Assembly: GCA_026874595.1 (NCBI GenBank)
Contig: CM049317.1
Coordinates: 38,040,401 to 38,104,400, forward strand
From: Sipunculus nudus
Lineage: Eukaryota; Annelida; Sipuncula; Golfingiida; Sipunculidae
DNA: 64,000 bases
Direction: 5' to 3'
Part shown: positions 34,978 through 48,300 of the stretch, piece after piece
Layout: each line of letters begins with the position of its first letter
Numbering within the stretch: the stretch's first letter is position 1
The notes under the pieces: model-generated
The model's input: only the letters and a program-made list of their open reading frames with translations
Told to the model about the DNA's origin: nothing
Databases searched by the model: none
Made by a program: the position numbers and the translations under genes

Positions 34978-37900
34978 AAGGGACCCATGGGTAACGGCGG
35001 TCAGCTGAATTTTGTAAGTTTGTTGAAAGATTTAATATTTCGGGATAATCAAGTAATAAATATATGACTGCCATACTAATACTTTGGCATGACTGCCATG
35101 GAAAAAACAGTATAAGTTTTTTGATATACTGTGCATGTTGCATAAGAAATATTTACAGATAGACACAATGGACAGAAAGGACAGATAATTGTTCACTTTT
35201 TTTGCTGAGACAAGGAAATAAAGACATTTAGTTTATATTAAAACCTTTTTTTCAGCATGTTCATTTTAGCAGAAGAATAACGGTTTATTTAATGAATAGA
35301 TTTTAGCATACTGATTTTTTTTCAATTTTACAAAAATGAAAAATGCAAAACAAATCTGCAAAAACAGGTAAATATAGAATTATAAACTGCATCATTATTT
35401 ATTTCATTATTTTAGTCTGTCAAATTATGCATACATACACGTTTTACTATTGCTTTTAAATCATTAAATGCTTTAAAGAAATTTAAAACAAAATAATGTG
35501 TTTAAATATAAAAACACTTAAAACTGGCATCTTCTAGATTATTACCTGAATTACTGTTAAAAAAATGTTTTACCTTGGGGTTTCTAGTGTACATACTTAA
35601 AATTATATTTAAGTAAAATTGATTAAAAGTTCACTTCCAAATCAGGTCTACAGACTGTTGGTTGGATAAGGGACAAATAACATAATTATGCTAAATATTA
35701 TCTCAACTTTACTTTAATACTGAATTTCACACGTGTTAAAACAAGAAAGCAAACAGTTTTTAAACCTTCTGAAGCGAGGAATTTCTCCCAACATGCATAT
35801 CCACACTTTTATAGCAAATACCCCTTGTAATACAAAATAAATTCCAAAATATAGTTTAGAAAAATGAAAATTATAACATTCATCTTGTTTATGCATCCAA
35901 TGAGGGGTTAGGGGGCATGGGGGTGGGGTGGGGGGGGGGGGGACTGGAGGTAAAGCCTAGCTCTGCTGAGTAAATGGACCTAGCTCCGAGGACTGAAGCA
36001 AGTGACATAACAGGTATCTAGGCGAGGACTCCGGCTCTCACTGCACACCACCGTGCTAGGTTGACTTGATATAAACAATGCTTCAAATTGTGGAGGAAAA
36101 CTTTAATAAACTTCAAAATTTTAGATTTCAAAAGAGTATCCTGTGTGTGGAAATATAACGTGAAATAAATTACACAAATCTAATCTAATATCTGGCATAC
36201 GATTAATGTGTGATTAAATAAAGTTTTATCCTTGGAAAACAGTCTAGCTTTAAGAGTTGGCATGTTAAGTGATAAATTATATTTGATTTGACTTAATATC
36301 TTGCATGTACAAAGGAAATGTATAGTGGATTATCTATGACAAATATAAACAAAATGTTAGTGTTTTTTATCTAAGGCACTCTTGAAGTATAACAACGGGC
36401 TTTTGCTGGAAAGCGGAGGTTTTCCCTTAAATTTACAAGGGAATGAAGTTGCAGTGACCCAGTTTTGGGTTTTGAAGGGAAACTCAACTGAAGGACATCA
36501 AAATATATGTTGAGTTTTAGATTCGTAAGTGCAACAGTTTCAGAAAGTCAAACAGTTCCCCCTTTTTACCGACGGTAGGCCGGCCAGACGGATGAAGGAT
36601 AAAGGATCATTGCTATAGCTCAGATGACTTATAGTCAGCTGAGCTACAAATATCATATATGCGGGATCGAACCTAATGAAATGAATAAATAAGTCCCAGG
36701 TCTGCGGATACCAGCGACAGGATTTTCATTATTGTGTTTCAGAAAATTAAGTCATTATAAGAATGGGTGAAATTCAGGGAGGACAGGTAGTAGTTGATAC
36801 CATCGGGGGGGGGGGGGGGCATGGCCCCCTGCGGCCCCCCTCCTGCTACGTCCCTGAATACCCAAGGGGCCGTCTATATAACGTGTGGTCAGGCTACTCA
36901 AAGGGATCCTAACCGGCAGCGGTAACTGTATCGTTATGTAAACACATGACATGTAAGACTGGTGTTTGAGTATAAGGAGACTTTCTTTACATGATATTAC
37001 TTTACCAGATTTGACACTCAGCTTTGCAAGACTATTAGCCCATTTAACACAAAAGAATACATACCATCTCATCTCTTTTACTTTCCCGGCCTTCTGTGAT
37101 TTATATTCCTAAATGAAGGACACTTTTTGTAGGTCGATGGTGCTGCTGCAAACTGTGAAAACAGATGTTGCTGTGTCAGCAGCACAGCATAGGGGATGTA
37201 ATGTTTACATATTATTCATAGAAATATTATATAAACTAATGCTGGTAATTTTGGTTCATTTCCTGATACCGGATTGTCCTTTGTTACTGGTTTCAAAATG
37301 GATTATTAACCTAAACTTAGTTGAGATGTTTAATGCATTAATTTTTCAAACTCAAATTTCTTCAGTGGGGCCTAAAGTAATATCATCTGTTTATTAAAAC
37401 AGAGTTTTGCCTTTTTAATGGAATTATCATTACACCATTTCCACTCATGGTCTAAAGGCTTTAAAGTCTCATGTGATCTTAGGGTGATTGATGGATGTGA
37501 GGTACCGTAAAATTAAATGAGCCTTACCTGTTCTGCCGACCTTCATGCCGAGTCGCATTACAAGCCCTTTACACTGACATATCCATCCGAATAACTTGTG
37601 GTTATCTTTAATGTTAACCAAGATTCCTGAGGTCATTCATGAATTAAAGACTGACCAGCTACTAGACTTCATCATCTTCATAGATGGCGCTGCACAGTGG
37701 CGAAAGGCGAGGATGTCATCACGCACATCGTTATATTGTGTTTTTGTATTTCTTTGTACGTTCACGTGTGACATAGGAGTGTTGAGGACTTGGATTACCA
37801 TACTATTTCTACTTTGGCATGGTTGGTGTGAAACCAGTTGTGTAATAACTGCTAGATATAACAATTTTGATGTCAGTGGGCGACTATGTACCCATCAAAC

Positions 37901-38024
37901 GCACAACCATAGTCATATAGATATACACAAGAGACGTGTTGCTGAAACTACGTGCTCAACACACAAGACCCATAGCGTCATGTTAATGTGGAATTAAAAA
38001 TACAAACCACACGGAGATCTTAAA
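31674..38024. other. Long unassigned region with simple repeats
   Basis: No gene was recognised on either strand. Simple sequence includes T25 at 32431-32455, a G-rich hairpin-forming stretch CCCGGGGGGAGG...CCCCCC near 34043-34076, (TA)n at 34914-34973, poly-G near 35930 and 36806. A dispersed bivalve-type repeat is at 36575-36660, listed separately. Confidence 0.55.
36570..36660 (+). repeat. Dispersed repeat family D (bivalve-type TAGCTCA...GACGGACG repeat), copy 1
   Basis: CCAGACGGATGAAGGATAAA followed by GGATCATTGCTATAGCTCAG and TAGTCAGCTGAGCTACAAAT matches 53905-53980 closely. I recall similar GACGGACGGA...TAGCTCA repeats as very common in bivalve genomes, which is the main taxonomic clue here. 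Confidence 0.65.
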
Positions 38025-40270
38025 GGAAAATCCTAGAAAACGTGGACACAGAGCTGGGATCAAGGTGAGAATGAAATGGAGGGGCTTTAGGCCCGCTCTC
38101 CCTACAGTTGTGCTTGGTAATGTCTGATCGCTAATGAATAAAGTGGACGAGTAAAAGTTTTGTGTGAGATACATCAATGACTATAGAAACAGCTGTGTGC
38201 GTTGTTTTACTGAGACCTGATAAATGATAATGTTAGTGATTATATGGTAGCCATTGATGGTTTCAAACTTGTCAAAGCTGACCGGTGTAAACAATCGTCA
38301 TGTAAAACAAATTCATCTAAGATGAGATGCATCAAGATATATGACAAGAGTTCTTTAGAAAAGTGCATTTGCTTGAACGGACTGGTCGGTGTTTAGAGAC
38401 ACTCTTACTGGGATTGATAATTTGACAGATACCATATCGTATATAACGTTTGGTGAGGATTTGTGTATTGAAACCAAACAAATCAAAATTTTCTTAAATA
38501 ATAATCCCTGGATTACAAAAGAACTCCAGAAACACCTGAAGGAAAACAAAGAATGATAAGATATAAAAAAATAAAGACTCGTTGAAAGCTAGAAAAAAAA
38601 CTGATTTGAATTATATTATAATGAAAGGTAAACATGAATATAGAGATAAGATCAATATAGTATGTTTTAGTCAAACAATCCACGCCAAGTCTGGCAAGAG
38701 TTACGTAAAGCAAGTGGCTACCAACAGGAGAAAATGAGTATAAATGTTCCTGTTCATAAAGCTTTAGTTGAGGAACTGAATCAATTCTACTGTAGGTTTG
38801 ATGCGTTTAACTATAGAGATGAACAGGAGCAAGTAAGGAAAAACTATCTGAATGTGAAAGGTTCGGCTAGATTAACTGAACATGAGGTTAGAAGTGATTT
38901 TAAAAGGCTAAAGGGTAATAAATCTTCAGGACTACTTGGTGTCTCAGCACAAGTGCTGAAATGTTGTACAGATGCGTTTACACCGATATACTTTCATATA
39001 TTCAACAGATCATTAATTAAAAATACCGTGCCAGTCTCCTGGAAAACAGAAATAGTGCCTCTCCCTAAAAAGAGTAAACTTACTGTGCTTAATGATTATC
39101 GGCCTGTGGCTCTAACACCGGTAGCTATGAAATGCTTAGGGAAGTGTGTATTAACATTTATTTTGTACAATACTGATAAGTGTAAGGATAATTACCAATT
39201 TGCTTAAAGGAAAGTTATGGGACTGAAGACGCTATTCTTGTGCTCTTGGACAGTATATATAAACATTAAGACCAGTCGTATACTTATGTAAGAACGTTTT
39301 TATAGATCATAGCTCGGCGTTTAACACCATTCAGCCTCACACCATTTTTCATAAGTTACAGCTGTTAAAGGTTCCACATGATCTATGTATGTAGGTACTG
39401 GACTTTCTCACTTGTAGAAAACAGTATGTAAAGGTTGGTAATAGCAATACATCAGTTTTAGGGTTGAATACAAGGACCTCGCAAGATGAGTGCTTTCCCC
39501 CATTTCTTTTCATAATTTATACCAATGATTTTCAGGCTTCACAACAAGGATGTCTAATTTTTAAATATGCAGATTATCCCGTAGTTATTGGAATAATTTC
39601 GAGTGGTGATGAAAATAAATATCGAAAGGAAATTGGACAAGTAGTTACTTAATTTGTGCAAGAATAATCATTTGTTACTAATTCTTTCAAAAGCAATGGA
39701 ACTGATAATTGATTTTAGACAGACCAACCTGTCTATATATCCGTTATCTCTTGATAAAACGGAATATAGAAATTACACAACAGTATAAGTTTTTTGGGGT
39801 AGTATTAAATGACAGGCTTAAATGGGACAATAATTTAGACATAGTATACCGTAAAAAGCAGCAGTTAATATACTTTATAAGGAAACTTAAATAGTTTAAT
39901 AGGGATAGTGAACTACTTGGTTTATTCTATTCTTCAATGATCCAGAGAGTCATATCATATACTCTGATATGCTGGTTGGGAAATCTGACATTAAGAACAA
40001 AAGGAAAATTGAACGGATAAGAAAATAGCAGAAATAGTTATTGGTCTCTTAATTTGGAGGACATAAATATTATTTATGAAAATTATGATATGAAAATGAT
40101 AAAAAATGGTTGAAGGTAAAAACTTGTTTAGTGGTTATATTGTCTGACTAAAGTCGAGCCGAAGGCTGCAGTCTCTGTAATGCGGAACATTCCAGTATTA
40201 CAGTTCATTTTTACCGAAAGCGATTAGATTGTTTAATGCATAGATAAATCAGAATTTAATATTACTCCTT
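38025..40270 (+). mobile_element. Rex1/BABAR-like LINE relic (endonuclease remnant, reverse transcriptase, C-terminal region)
   Basis: A collinear series of plus-strand matches spans three frames: RKRGHRAGIKVRMK and LPTVVLGNV (38035-38115) with CFTET (38195), the start of the AP endonuclease; NNNPWITKELQKHLK (38495-38540), the linker before RT; then a 157-codon frame (38734-39207) with EELNQFYCRFD, NKSSGLLGVSAQVLKC and LNDYRPVALTPVAMKC; a D.SSAFNTI block (39307); FLFIIYTNDF (39500); KYADYPVV (39565); FFGVVLNDRLKWD (39790); and LLGLFYSSMIQRV (39910). The endonuclease is mostly deleted, the palm YADD is YADY, and stops and frame changes are frequent, so it is long dead. Order and motifs match the Rex1/BABAR group within CR1. 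Confidence 0.82.
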
Positions 40271-40576
40271 TTAAATACTATACTTCTATGTCTTTGTTTT
40301 ACCCAGTCTTTCATATAATATCACCCACAAAGCAAATTCCTGAATTGGTATGGAATATCTTATATATTGAATGTTGTATCTCATGTGACTCCTTCGTTCC
40401 TGACAGAAGATCGGCAGAACTTCAGGTGAACTTCAACTTACAGGTAAGTCTTGTTTATTTTCAGTCATAAAGTTATTCTTTTTACATATTACCTTGCACC
40501 CATGACCAGTACCTTTTCAGTCCCGGGGGACATGGCGCACCCCTTTTGAAAGGAGATTACGCTCAGACGGCGGTCA
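40271..40576. other. Junction between the LINE relic and the satellite
   Basis: About 300 bp without recognisable features; GGGGGACATGGCGCACCCC near 40524 could form a short hairpin just before the first satellite monomer. Confidence 0.5.
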
Positions 40577-43500
40577 GAACAGGAGGCAAACCCTTAAACC
40601 TTATGATCAGAAGAGGACGCAAACCCTTAAACCTTATGATCAGAACAGGACGCAAACCCTTAAACCTTATGATCAGAAGAGGACGCAAACCCTTAAACCT
40701 TATGATCAGAACAGGAGGCAAACCCTTAAACCTTATGATCAGAAGAGGACGCAAACCCTTAAACCTTATGATCAGAACAGGAGGCAAACCCTTAAACCTT
40801 ATGATCAGAACGGGACGCAAACCCTTAAACCTTATGATCAGAACAGGAGGCAAGCCCTTAAACCTTATGATCAGAAGAGGACGCAAACCCTTAAACCTTA
40901 TGATCAGAACAGGAGGCAAACCCTTAAACCTTATGATCAGAAGAGGACGCAAACCCTTAAACCTTATGATCAGAACAGGACGCAAACCCTTAAACCTTAT
41001 GATCAGAACAGGAGGCAAACCCTTAAACCTTATGATCAGAACGGGACGCAAACCCTTAAACCTTATGATCAGAACAGGAGGCAAGCCCTTAAACCTTATG
41101 ATCAGAAGAGGACGCAAACCCTTAAACCTTATGATCAGAAGAGGACGCAAATCCTTAAACCTTATGATCAGAACAGGAGGCAAACCCTTAAACCTTATGA
41201 TCAGAACGGGACGCAAACCCTTAAAACTTATGATCAGAACAGGAGGCAAGCCCTTAAACCTTATGATCAGAACAGGAGGCAAACCCTTAAACCTTATGAT
41301 CAGAACAGGACGCAAACCCTTAAACCTTATGATCAGAACAGGAGGCAAACCCTTAAACCTTATGATCAGAAGAGGACGCAAACCCTTAAACCTTATGATC
41401 AGAACAGGAGGCAAACCCTTAAACCTTATGATCAGAAGAGGACGCAAACCCTTAAACCTTATGATCAGAACAGGAGGCAAACCCTTTAACCTTATGATCA
41501 GAAGAGGACGCAAACCCTTAAACCTTATGATCAGAACAGGAGGCAAACCCTTAAACCTTATGATCAGAACGGGACGCAAACCCTTAAAACTTATGATCAG
41601 AACAGGAGGCAAGCCCTTAAACCTTATGATCAGAACAGGAGGCAAACCCTTAAACCTTATGATCAGAACAGGACGCAAACCCTTAAACCTTATGATCAGA
41701 AGAGGACGCAAACCCTTAAACCTTATGATCAGAACAGGAGGCAAGCCCTTAAACCTTATGATCAGAAGAGGACGCAAACCCTTAAACCTTATGATCAGAA
41801 CAGGAGGCAAACCCTTAAACCTTATGATCAGAACGGGACGCAAACCCTTAAACCTTATGATCAGAACAGGAGGCAAGCCCTTAAACCTTATGATCAGAAG
41901 AGGACGCAAACCCTTAAACCTTATGATCAGAAGAGGACGCAAACCCTTAAACCTTATGATCAGAACAGGAGGCAAACCCTTAAACCTTATGATCAGAACG
42001 GGACGCAAACCCTTAAAACTTATGATCAGAACAGGAGGCAAGCCCTTAAACCTTATGATCAGAACAGGAGGCAAACCCTTAAACCTTATGATCAGAACAG
42101 GACGCAAACCCTTAAACCTTATGATCAGAACAGGAGGCAAACCCTTAAACCTTATGATCAGAACAGGACGCAAACCCTTAAACCTTATGATCAGAAGAGG
42201 ACGCAAACCCTTAAACCTTATGATCAGAACAGGAGGCAAACCCTTAAACCTTATGATCAGAACGGGACGCAAACCCTTAAACCTTATGATCAGAACAGGA
42301 GGCAAGCCCTTAAACCTTATGATCAGAAGAGGACGCAAACCCTTAAACCTTATGATCAGAAGAGGACGCAAACCCTTAAACCTTATGATCAGAACAGGAG
42401 GCAAACCCTTAAACCTTATGATCAGAACGGGACGCAAACCCTTAAAACTTATGATCAGAACAGGAGGCAAACCCTTAAACCTTATGATCAGAACAGGACG
42501 CAAACCCTTAAACCTTATGATCAGAAGAGGACGCAAACCCTTAAACCTTATGATCAGAACAGGAGGCAAACCCTTAAACCTTATGATCAGAAGAGGACGC
42601 AAACCCTTAAACCTTATGATCAGAATAGGACGCAAACCCTTAAACCTTATGATCAGAACAGGACGCAAACCCTTAAACCTTATGATCAGAACAGGACTTA
42701 AACCCTTAAACCTTATGATCAGAACGGGAGGCAAACCCTTAAACCTTATGATCAGAACGGGACGCAAACCCTTAAACCTTATGATCAGAACAGGAGGCAA
42801 GCCCTTAAACCTTATGATCAGAAGAGGACGCAAACCCTTAAACCTTATGATCAGAAGAGGACGCAAACCCTTAAACCTTATGATCAGAACAGGAGGCAAA
42901 CCCTTAAACCTTATGATCAGAACGGGACGCAAACCCTTAAAACTTATGATCAGAACAGGAGGCAAGCCCTTAAACCTTATGATCAGAACAGGAGGCAAAC
43001 CCTTAAACCTTATGATCAGAACAGGACGCAAACCCTTAAACCTTATGATCAGAACAGGAGGCAAACCCTTAAACCTTATGATCAGAAGAGGACGCAAACC
43101 CTTAAACCTTATGATCAGAACAGGAGGCAAACCCTTAAACCTTATGATCAGAAGAGGACGCAAACCCTTAAACCTTATGATCAGAACAGGAGGCAAACCC
43201 TTTAACCTTATGATCAGAAGAGGACGCAAACCCTTAAACCTTATGATCAGAACAGGAGGCAAACCCTTAAACCTTATGATCAGAACGGGACGCAAACCCT
43301 TAAAACTTATGATCAGAACAGGAGGCAAGCCCTTAAACCTTATGATCAGAACAGGAGGCAAACCCTTAAACCTTATGATCAGAACAGGACGCAAACCCTT
43401 AAACCTTATGATCAGAACAGGAGGCAAACCCTTAAACCTTATGATCAGAAGAGGACGCAAACCCTTAAACCTTATGATCAGAACAGGAGGCAAACCCTTA

Positions 43501-45390
43501 AACCTTATGATCAGAAGAGGACGCAAACCCTTAAACCTTATGATCAGAACAGGAGGCAAACCCTTTAACCTTATGATCAGAAGAGGACGCAAACCCTTAA
43601 ACCTTATGATCAGAACAGGAGGCAAACCCTTAAACCTTATGATCAGAACGGGACGCAAACCCTTAAAACTTATGATCAGAACAGGAGGCAAGCCCTTAAA
43701 CCTTATGATCAGAACAGGAGGCAAACCCTTAAACCTTATGATCAGAACAGGACGCAAACCCTTAAACCTTATGATCAGAACAGGAGGCAAACCCTTAAAC
43801 CTTATGATCAGAACGGGACGCAAACCCTTAAACCTTATGATCAGAACAGGAGGCAAACCCTTAAACCTTATGATCAGAACGGGACGCAAACCCTTAAACC
43901 TTATGATCAGAACAGGAGGCAAGCCCTTAAACCTTATGATCAGAAGAGGACGCAAACCCTTAAACCTTATGATCAGAAGAGGACGCAAACCCTTAAACCT
44001 TATGATCAGAACAGGAGGCAAACCCTTAAACCTTATGATCAGAAGAGGACGCAAACCCTTAAACCTTATGATCAGAACAGGAGGCAAACCCTTAAACCTT
44101 ATGATCAGAAGAGGACGCAAACCCTTAAACCTTATGATCAGAACAGGAGGCAAACCCTTAAACCTTATGATCAGAACGGGACGCAAACCCTTAAACCTTA
44201 TGATCAGAACAGGAGGCAAACCCTTAAACCTTATGATCAGAACGGGACGCAAACCCTTAAACCTTATGATCAGAACAGGAGGCAAGCCCTTAAACCTTAT
44301 GATCAGAAGAGGACGCAAACCCTTAAACCTTATGATCAGAAGAGGACGCAAACCCTTAAACCTTATGATCAGAACAGGAGGCAAACCCTTAAACCTTATG
44401 ATCAGAACGGGACGCAAACCCTTAAAACTTATGATCAGAACAGGAGGCAAGCCCTTAAACCTTATGATCAGAACAGGAGGCAAACCCTTAAACCTTATGA
44501 TCAGAACAGGACGCAAACCCTTAAACCTTATGATCAGAAGAGGACGCAAACCCTTAAACCTTATGATCAGAACAGGAGGCAAACCCTTAAACCTTATGAT
44601 CAGAAGAGGACGCAAACCCTTAAACCTTATGATCAGAACAGGAGGCAAACCCTTAAACCTTATGATCAGAACGGGACGCAAACCCTTAAACCTTATGATC
44701 AGAACAGGAGGCAAGCCCTTAAACCTTATGATCAGAAGAGGACGCAAACCCTTAAACCTTATGATCAGAAGAGGACGCAAACCCTTAAACCTTATGATCA
44801 GAACAGGAGGCAAACCCTTAAACCTTATGATCAGAACGGGACGCAAACCCTTAAAACTTATGATCAGAACAGGAGGCAAGCCCTTAAACCTTATGATCAG
44901 AACAGGAGGCAAACCCTTAAACCTTATGATCAGAACAGGACGCAAACCCTTAAACCTTATGATCAGAACAGGAGGCAAACCCTTAAACCTTATGATCAGA
45001 AGAGGACGCAAACCCTTAAACCTTATGATCAGAACAGGAGGCAAACCCTTAAACCTTATGATCAGAAGAGGACGCAAACCCTTAAACCTTATGATCAGAA
45101 CAGGAGGCAAACCCTTTAACCTTATGATCAGAAGAGGACGCAAACCCTTAAACCTTATGATCAGAACAGGAGGCAAACCCTTAAACCTTATGATCAGAAC
45201 GGGACGCAAACCCTTAAAACTTATGATCAGAACAGGAGGCAAGCCCTTAAACCTTATGATCAGAACAGGAGGCAAACCCTTAAACCTTATGATCAGAACA
45301 GGACGCAAACCCTTAAACCTTATGATCAGAACAGGAGGCAAACCCTTAAACCTTATGATCAGAAGAGGACGCAAACCCTTAAACCTTATG
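40577..45390. repeat. Satellite zone 1: AGG/CGC alternating monomers with higher-order repeats
   Basis: AGGAGGCAA and AGGACGCAA monomers alternate in complex higher-order patterns. The rare CCCTTTAACC variant recurs at about 43198 and 43561, exactly 363 bp (11 monomers) apart, and the CCCTTAAAACTT variant recurs with the same 363-bp spacing at 41221 and 41584. No indels interrupt the frame over 146 monomers, so this zone looks recently homogenised. Confidence 0.85.
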
Positions 45391-48300
45391 AACAGAACAG
45401 GACGCAAACCCTTAAACCTTATGATCAGAACAGGACGCTAACCCTTAAACCTTATGATCAGAACAGGACGCAAACCTTTAAACCTTATGATCAGGACAGG
45501 ACGCAAACCATTAAACCTTATCATCAGAATAGGACGCAAACCATTAAACCTTATGATCAGAACAGGACGCAAACCCTTAAACCTTATGATCAGAATAGGA
45601 CGCAAACCCTAAAACCTTATGATCAGAACAGGACGCAAACCCTTTTACCTTATCATCAGAACAGGACGCAAACCCTCAAACCTTATGATCAGAACGAGAC
45701 GCAAACCCTTAAACCTTATGATCAGAACAGGACGCAAACCCTTAAACCTTATGACCAGAACAGGACGCAAACCCTTAAACCTTATGATCAGAAGAGGACG
45801 CAAACCCTTAAACCTTATGATCAGAACAGGACGCAAACACTTAAACCTTATGATCAGAACAGGACGCAAACCCTTAAACCTTATGATCTGAACAGGACGC
45901 AAACCCTTAAACCTTATGATCAGAACAGGACGCAAACCCTTAAACCTTATGATCAGAACGGGACGCAAACCCTTAAACCTTATGATCAGAACAGGACGCA
46001 AACCCTTAAAACTTATGATCAGAACAGGACGCAAACCCTTAAACCTTATGATCAGAACAGGACGCAAACCCTTTAACCTTATCATCAGAACAGGACGCAA
46101 ACCCTCAAACCTTATGATCAGAAAAGGACGCAAACCCTTACACCTTATGATCAGAACAGGACGCAAACCCTTAAACCTTATGATCAGAACAGGACGCAAA
46201 CCCTTAAACCTTATGCTCAGAAGAGGACGCAAACCCTTAAACCTTATGATCAGAACAGGACGCAAACCCTTAAACCTTATGATCAGAACGGGACGCATAC
46301 CCTTAAACCTTATGATCTGAACAGGACGCAAACCCTTAAACCTTATGATCAGAACAGGACGCAAACCCTTAAACATTATGATCAGAACGGGACGCAAACC
46401 CTTAAACCTTATGATCAGAACAGGACTCAAACCCTTAAACCTTATGATCAGAACGGGACGCAAACCCTTAAACCTTATGATCTGAACAGGACGCAAACCC
46501 TTAAACCTTATGATCAGAACAGGACGCGAACCCTTAAACCTTATGATCAGAAGAGGACGCAAACCCTTAAACCTTATGATCAGAACAGGACGCAAACCCT
46601 TAAACCTTAAGATCAGAATAGAACGCAAACCCTTAAACCTTATGATCTGAACAGGACGCAAACCCTTAAACCTTATGATCAGAACAGGACGCAAACCCTT
46701 AAACCTTATGATCAGAAGAGGACGCAAACCCTTAAACCTTATGATCAGAAGAGGACGCAAACCCTTAAACCTTATGATCTGAACAGGACGCAAACCTTAA
46801 ACCTTATGATCAGAACAGGACGCAAACCCTTAAACCTTATGATCAGAACAGGACGCAAACCCTCAAACCTTATGATCAGAAAAGGACGCAAACCCTTAAA
46901 CCTTATGATCAGAATAGGACGCAAACCCTTAAACCTTATGATCAGAACAGGACGCAAACCCTTAAACCTTATGATCAGAAGAGGACGAAAACCCTTAAAC
47001 CTTATGATCAGAACGGGACGCAAACCTTAAACCTTATGATCAGAACAGGACGCAAACCCTTAAACCTTATGATCAGAACAGGACGCAAACCCTCAAACCT
47101 TATGATCAGAAAAGGACGCAAACCCTTAAACCTTATGATCAGAATAGGACGCAAACCCTTAAACCTTATGATCAGAACAGGACGCAAACCCTTAAACCTT
47201 ATGATCAGAAGAGGACGAAAACCCTTAAACCTTATGATCAGAACGGGACGCAAACCCTTAAACCTTATGATCTGAACAGGACGCAAACCCTTAAACCTTA
47301 TGATCAGAACAGGACGCAAACCCTTAAACCTTATGATCAGAACGGGACGCAAACCCTTAAACCTTATGATCAGAACAGGACTTAAACCCTTAAACCTTAA
47401 GATCAGAACAGGACGCAAACCCTTAAACCTTATGATCAGAAAAGGACGCAAACCCTTAAACCTAATCATCAGAAAAGGACGCAAACCCTTAAACCTTATG
47501 ATCAGAACAGGACGCAAACCCTTAAACCTTATGATAAGAACAGGACGCAAACCCTTAAACCTTATGATCAGAAAAGGACGCAAACCCTTTAACCTTATCA
47601 TCAGAACAGGAGGCAAACCCTTTAACCTTATCATCAGAACAGGACGCAAACCCTTAAACCTTATGATCAGAACGGGACGCAAACCCTTAAACCTTATAAT
47701 CAGAACAGGACGCAAACCCTTAAACCTTATGATCAGAACGGGACGCAAACCCTTAAACCTTATGATCAGAACGGGACGCAAACCCTTAAACCTTATGATC
47801 TGAACAGGACGCAAACCCTTAAACCTTATGATCAGAACAGGACGCAAACCCTCAAACCTTATGATTAGAAAAGGACGCAAACCCTTAAACCTTATGATCA
47901 GAATAGGACGCAAACCCTTAAACCTTATGATCAGAACAGGACGCAAACCCTTAAACCTTATGATCAGAAGAGGACGAAAACCCTTAAACCTTATGATCAG
48001 AACGGGACGCAAACCCTTAAACCTTATGATCTGAACAGGACGCAAACCCTTAAACCTTATGATCAGAACAGGACGCAAACCCTTAAACCTTATGATCAGA
48101 ACGGGACGCAAACCCTTAAACCTTATGATCAGAACAGGACTTAAACCCTTAAACCTTAAGATCAGAACAGGACGCAAACCCTTAAACCTTATGATCAGAA
48201 CAGGACGCAAACCCTTAAACCTAATCATCAGAAAAGGACGCAAACCCTTAAACCTTATGATCAGAACAGGACGCAAACCCTTAAACCTTATGATAAGAAC

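Noticed and set aside
34797-35143. Ile-Tyr repeat proteins on both strands
   Set aside because: Translation of a (TA)n microsatellite; the same applies near 50823, 51551, 55423 and 55445.
37596-37997. 133-codon plus-strand frame just before the LINE relic
   Set aside because: It does not match LINE ORF1 or endonuclease motifs, and composition is not clearly coding. It was left as unassigned DNA.
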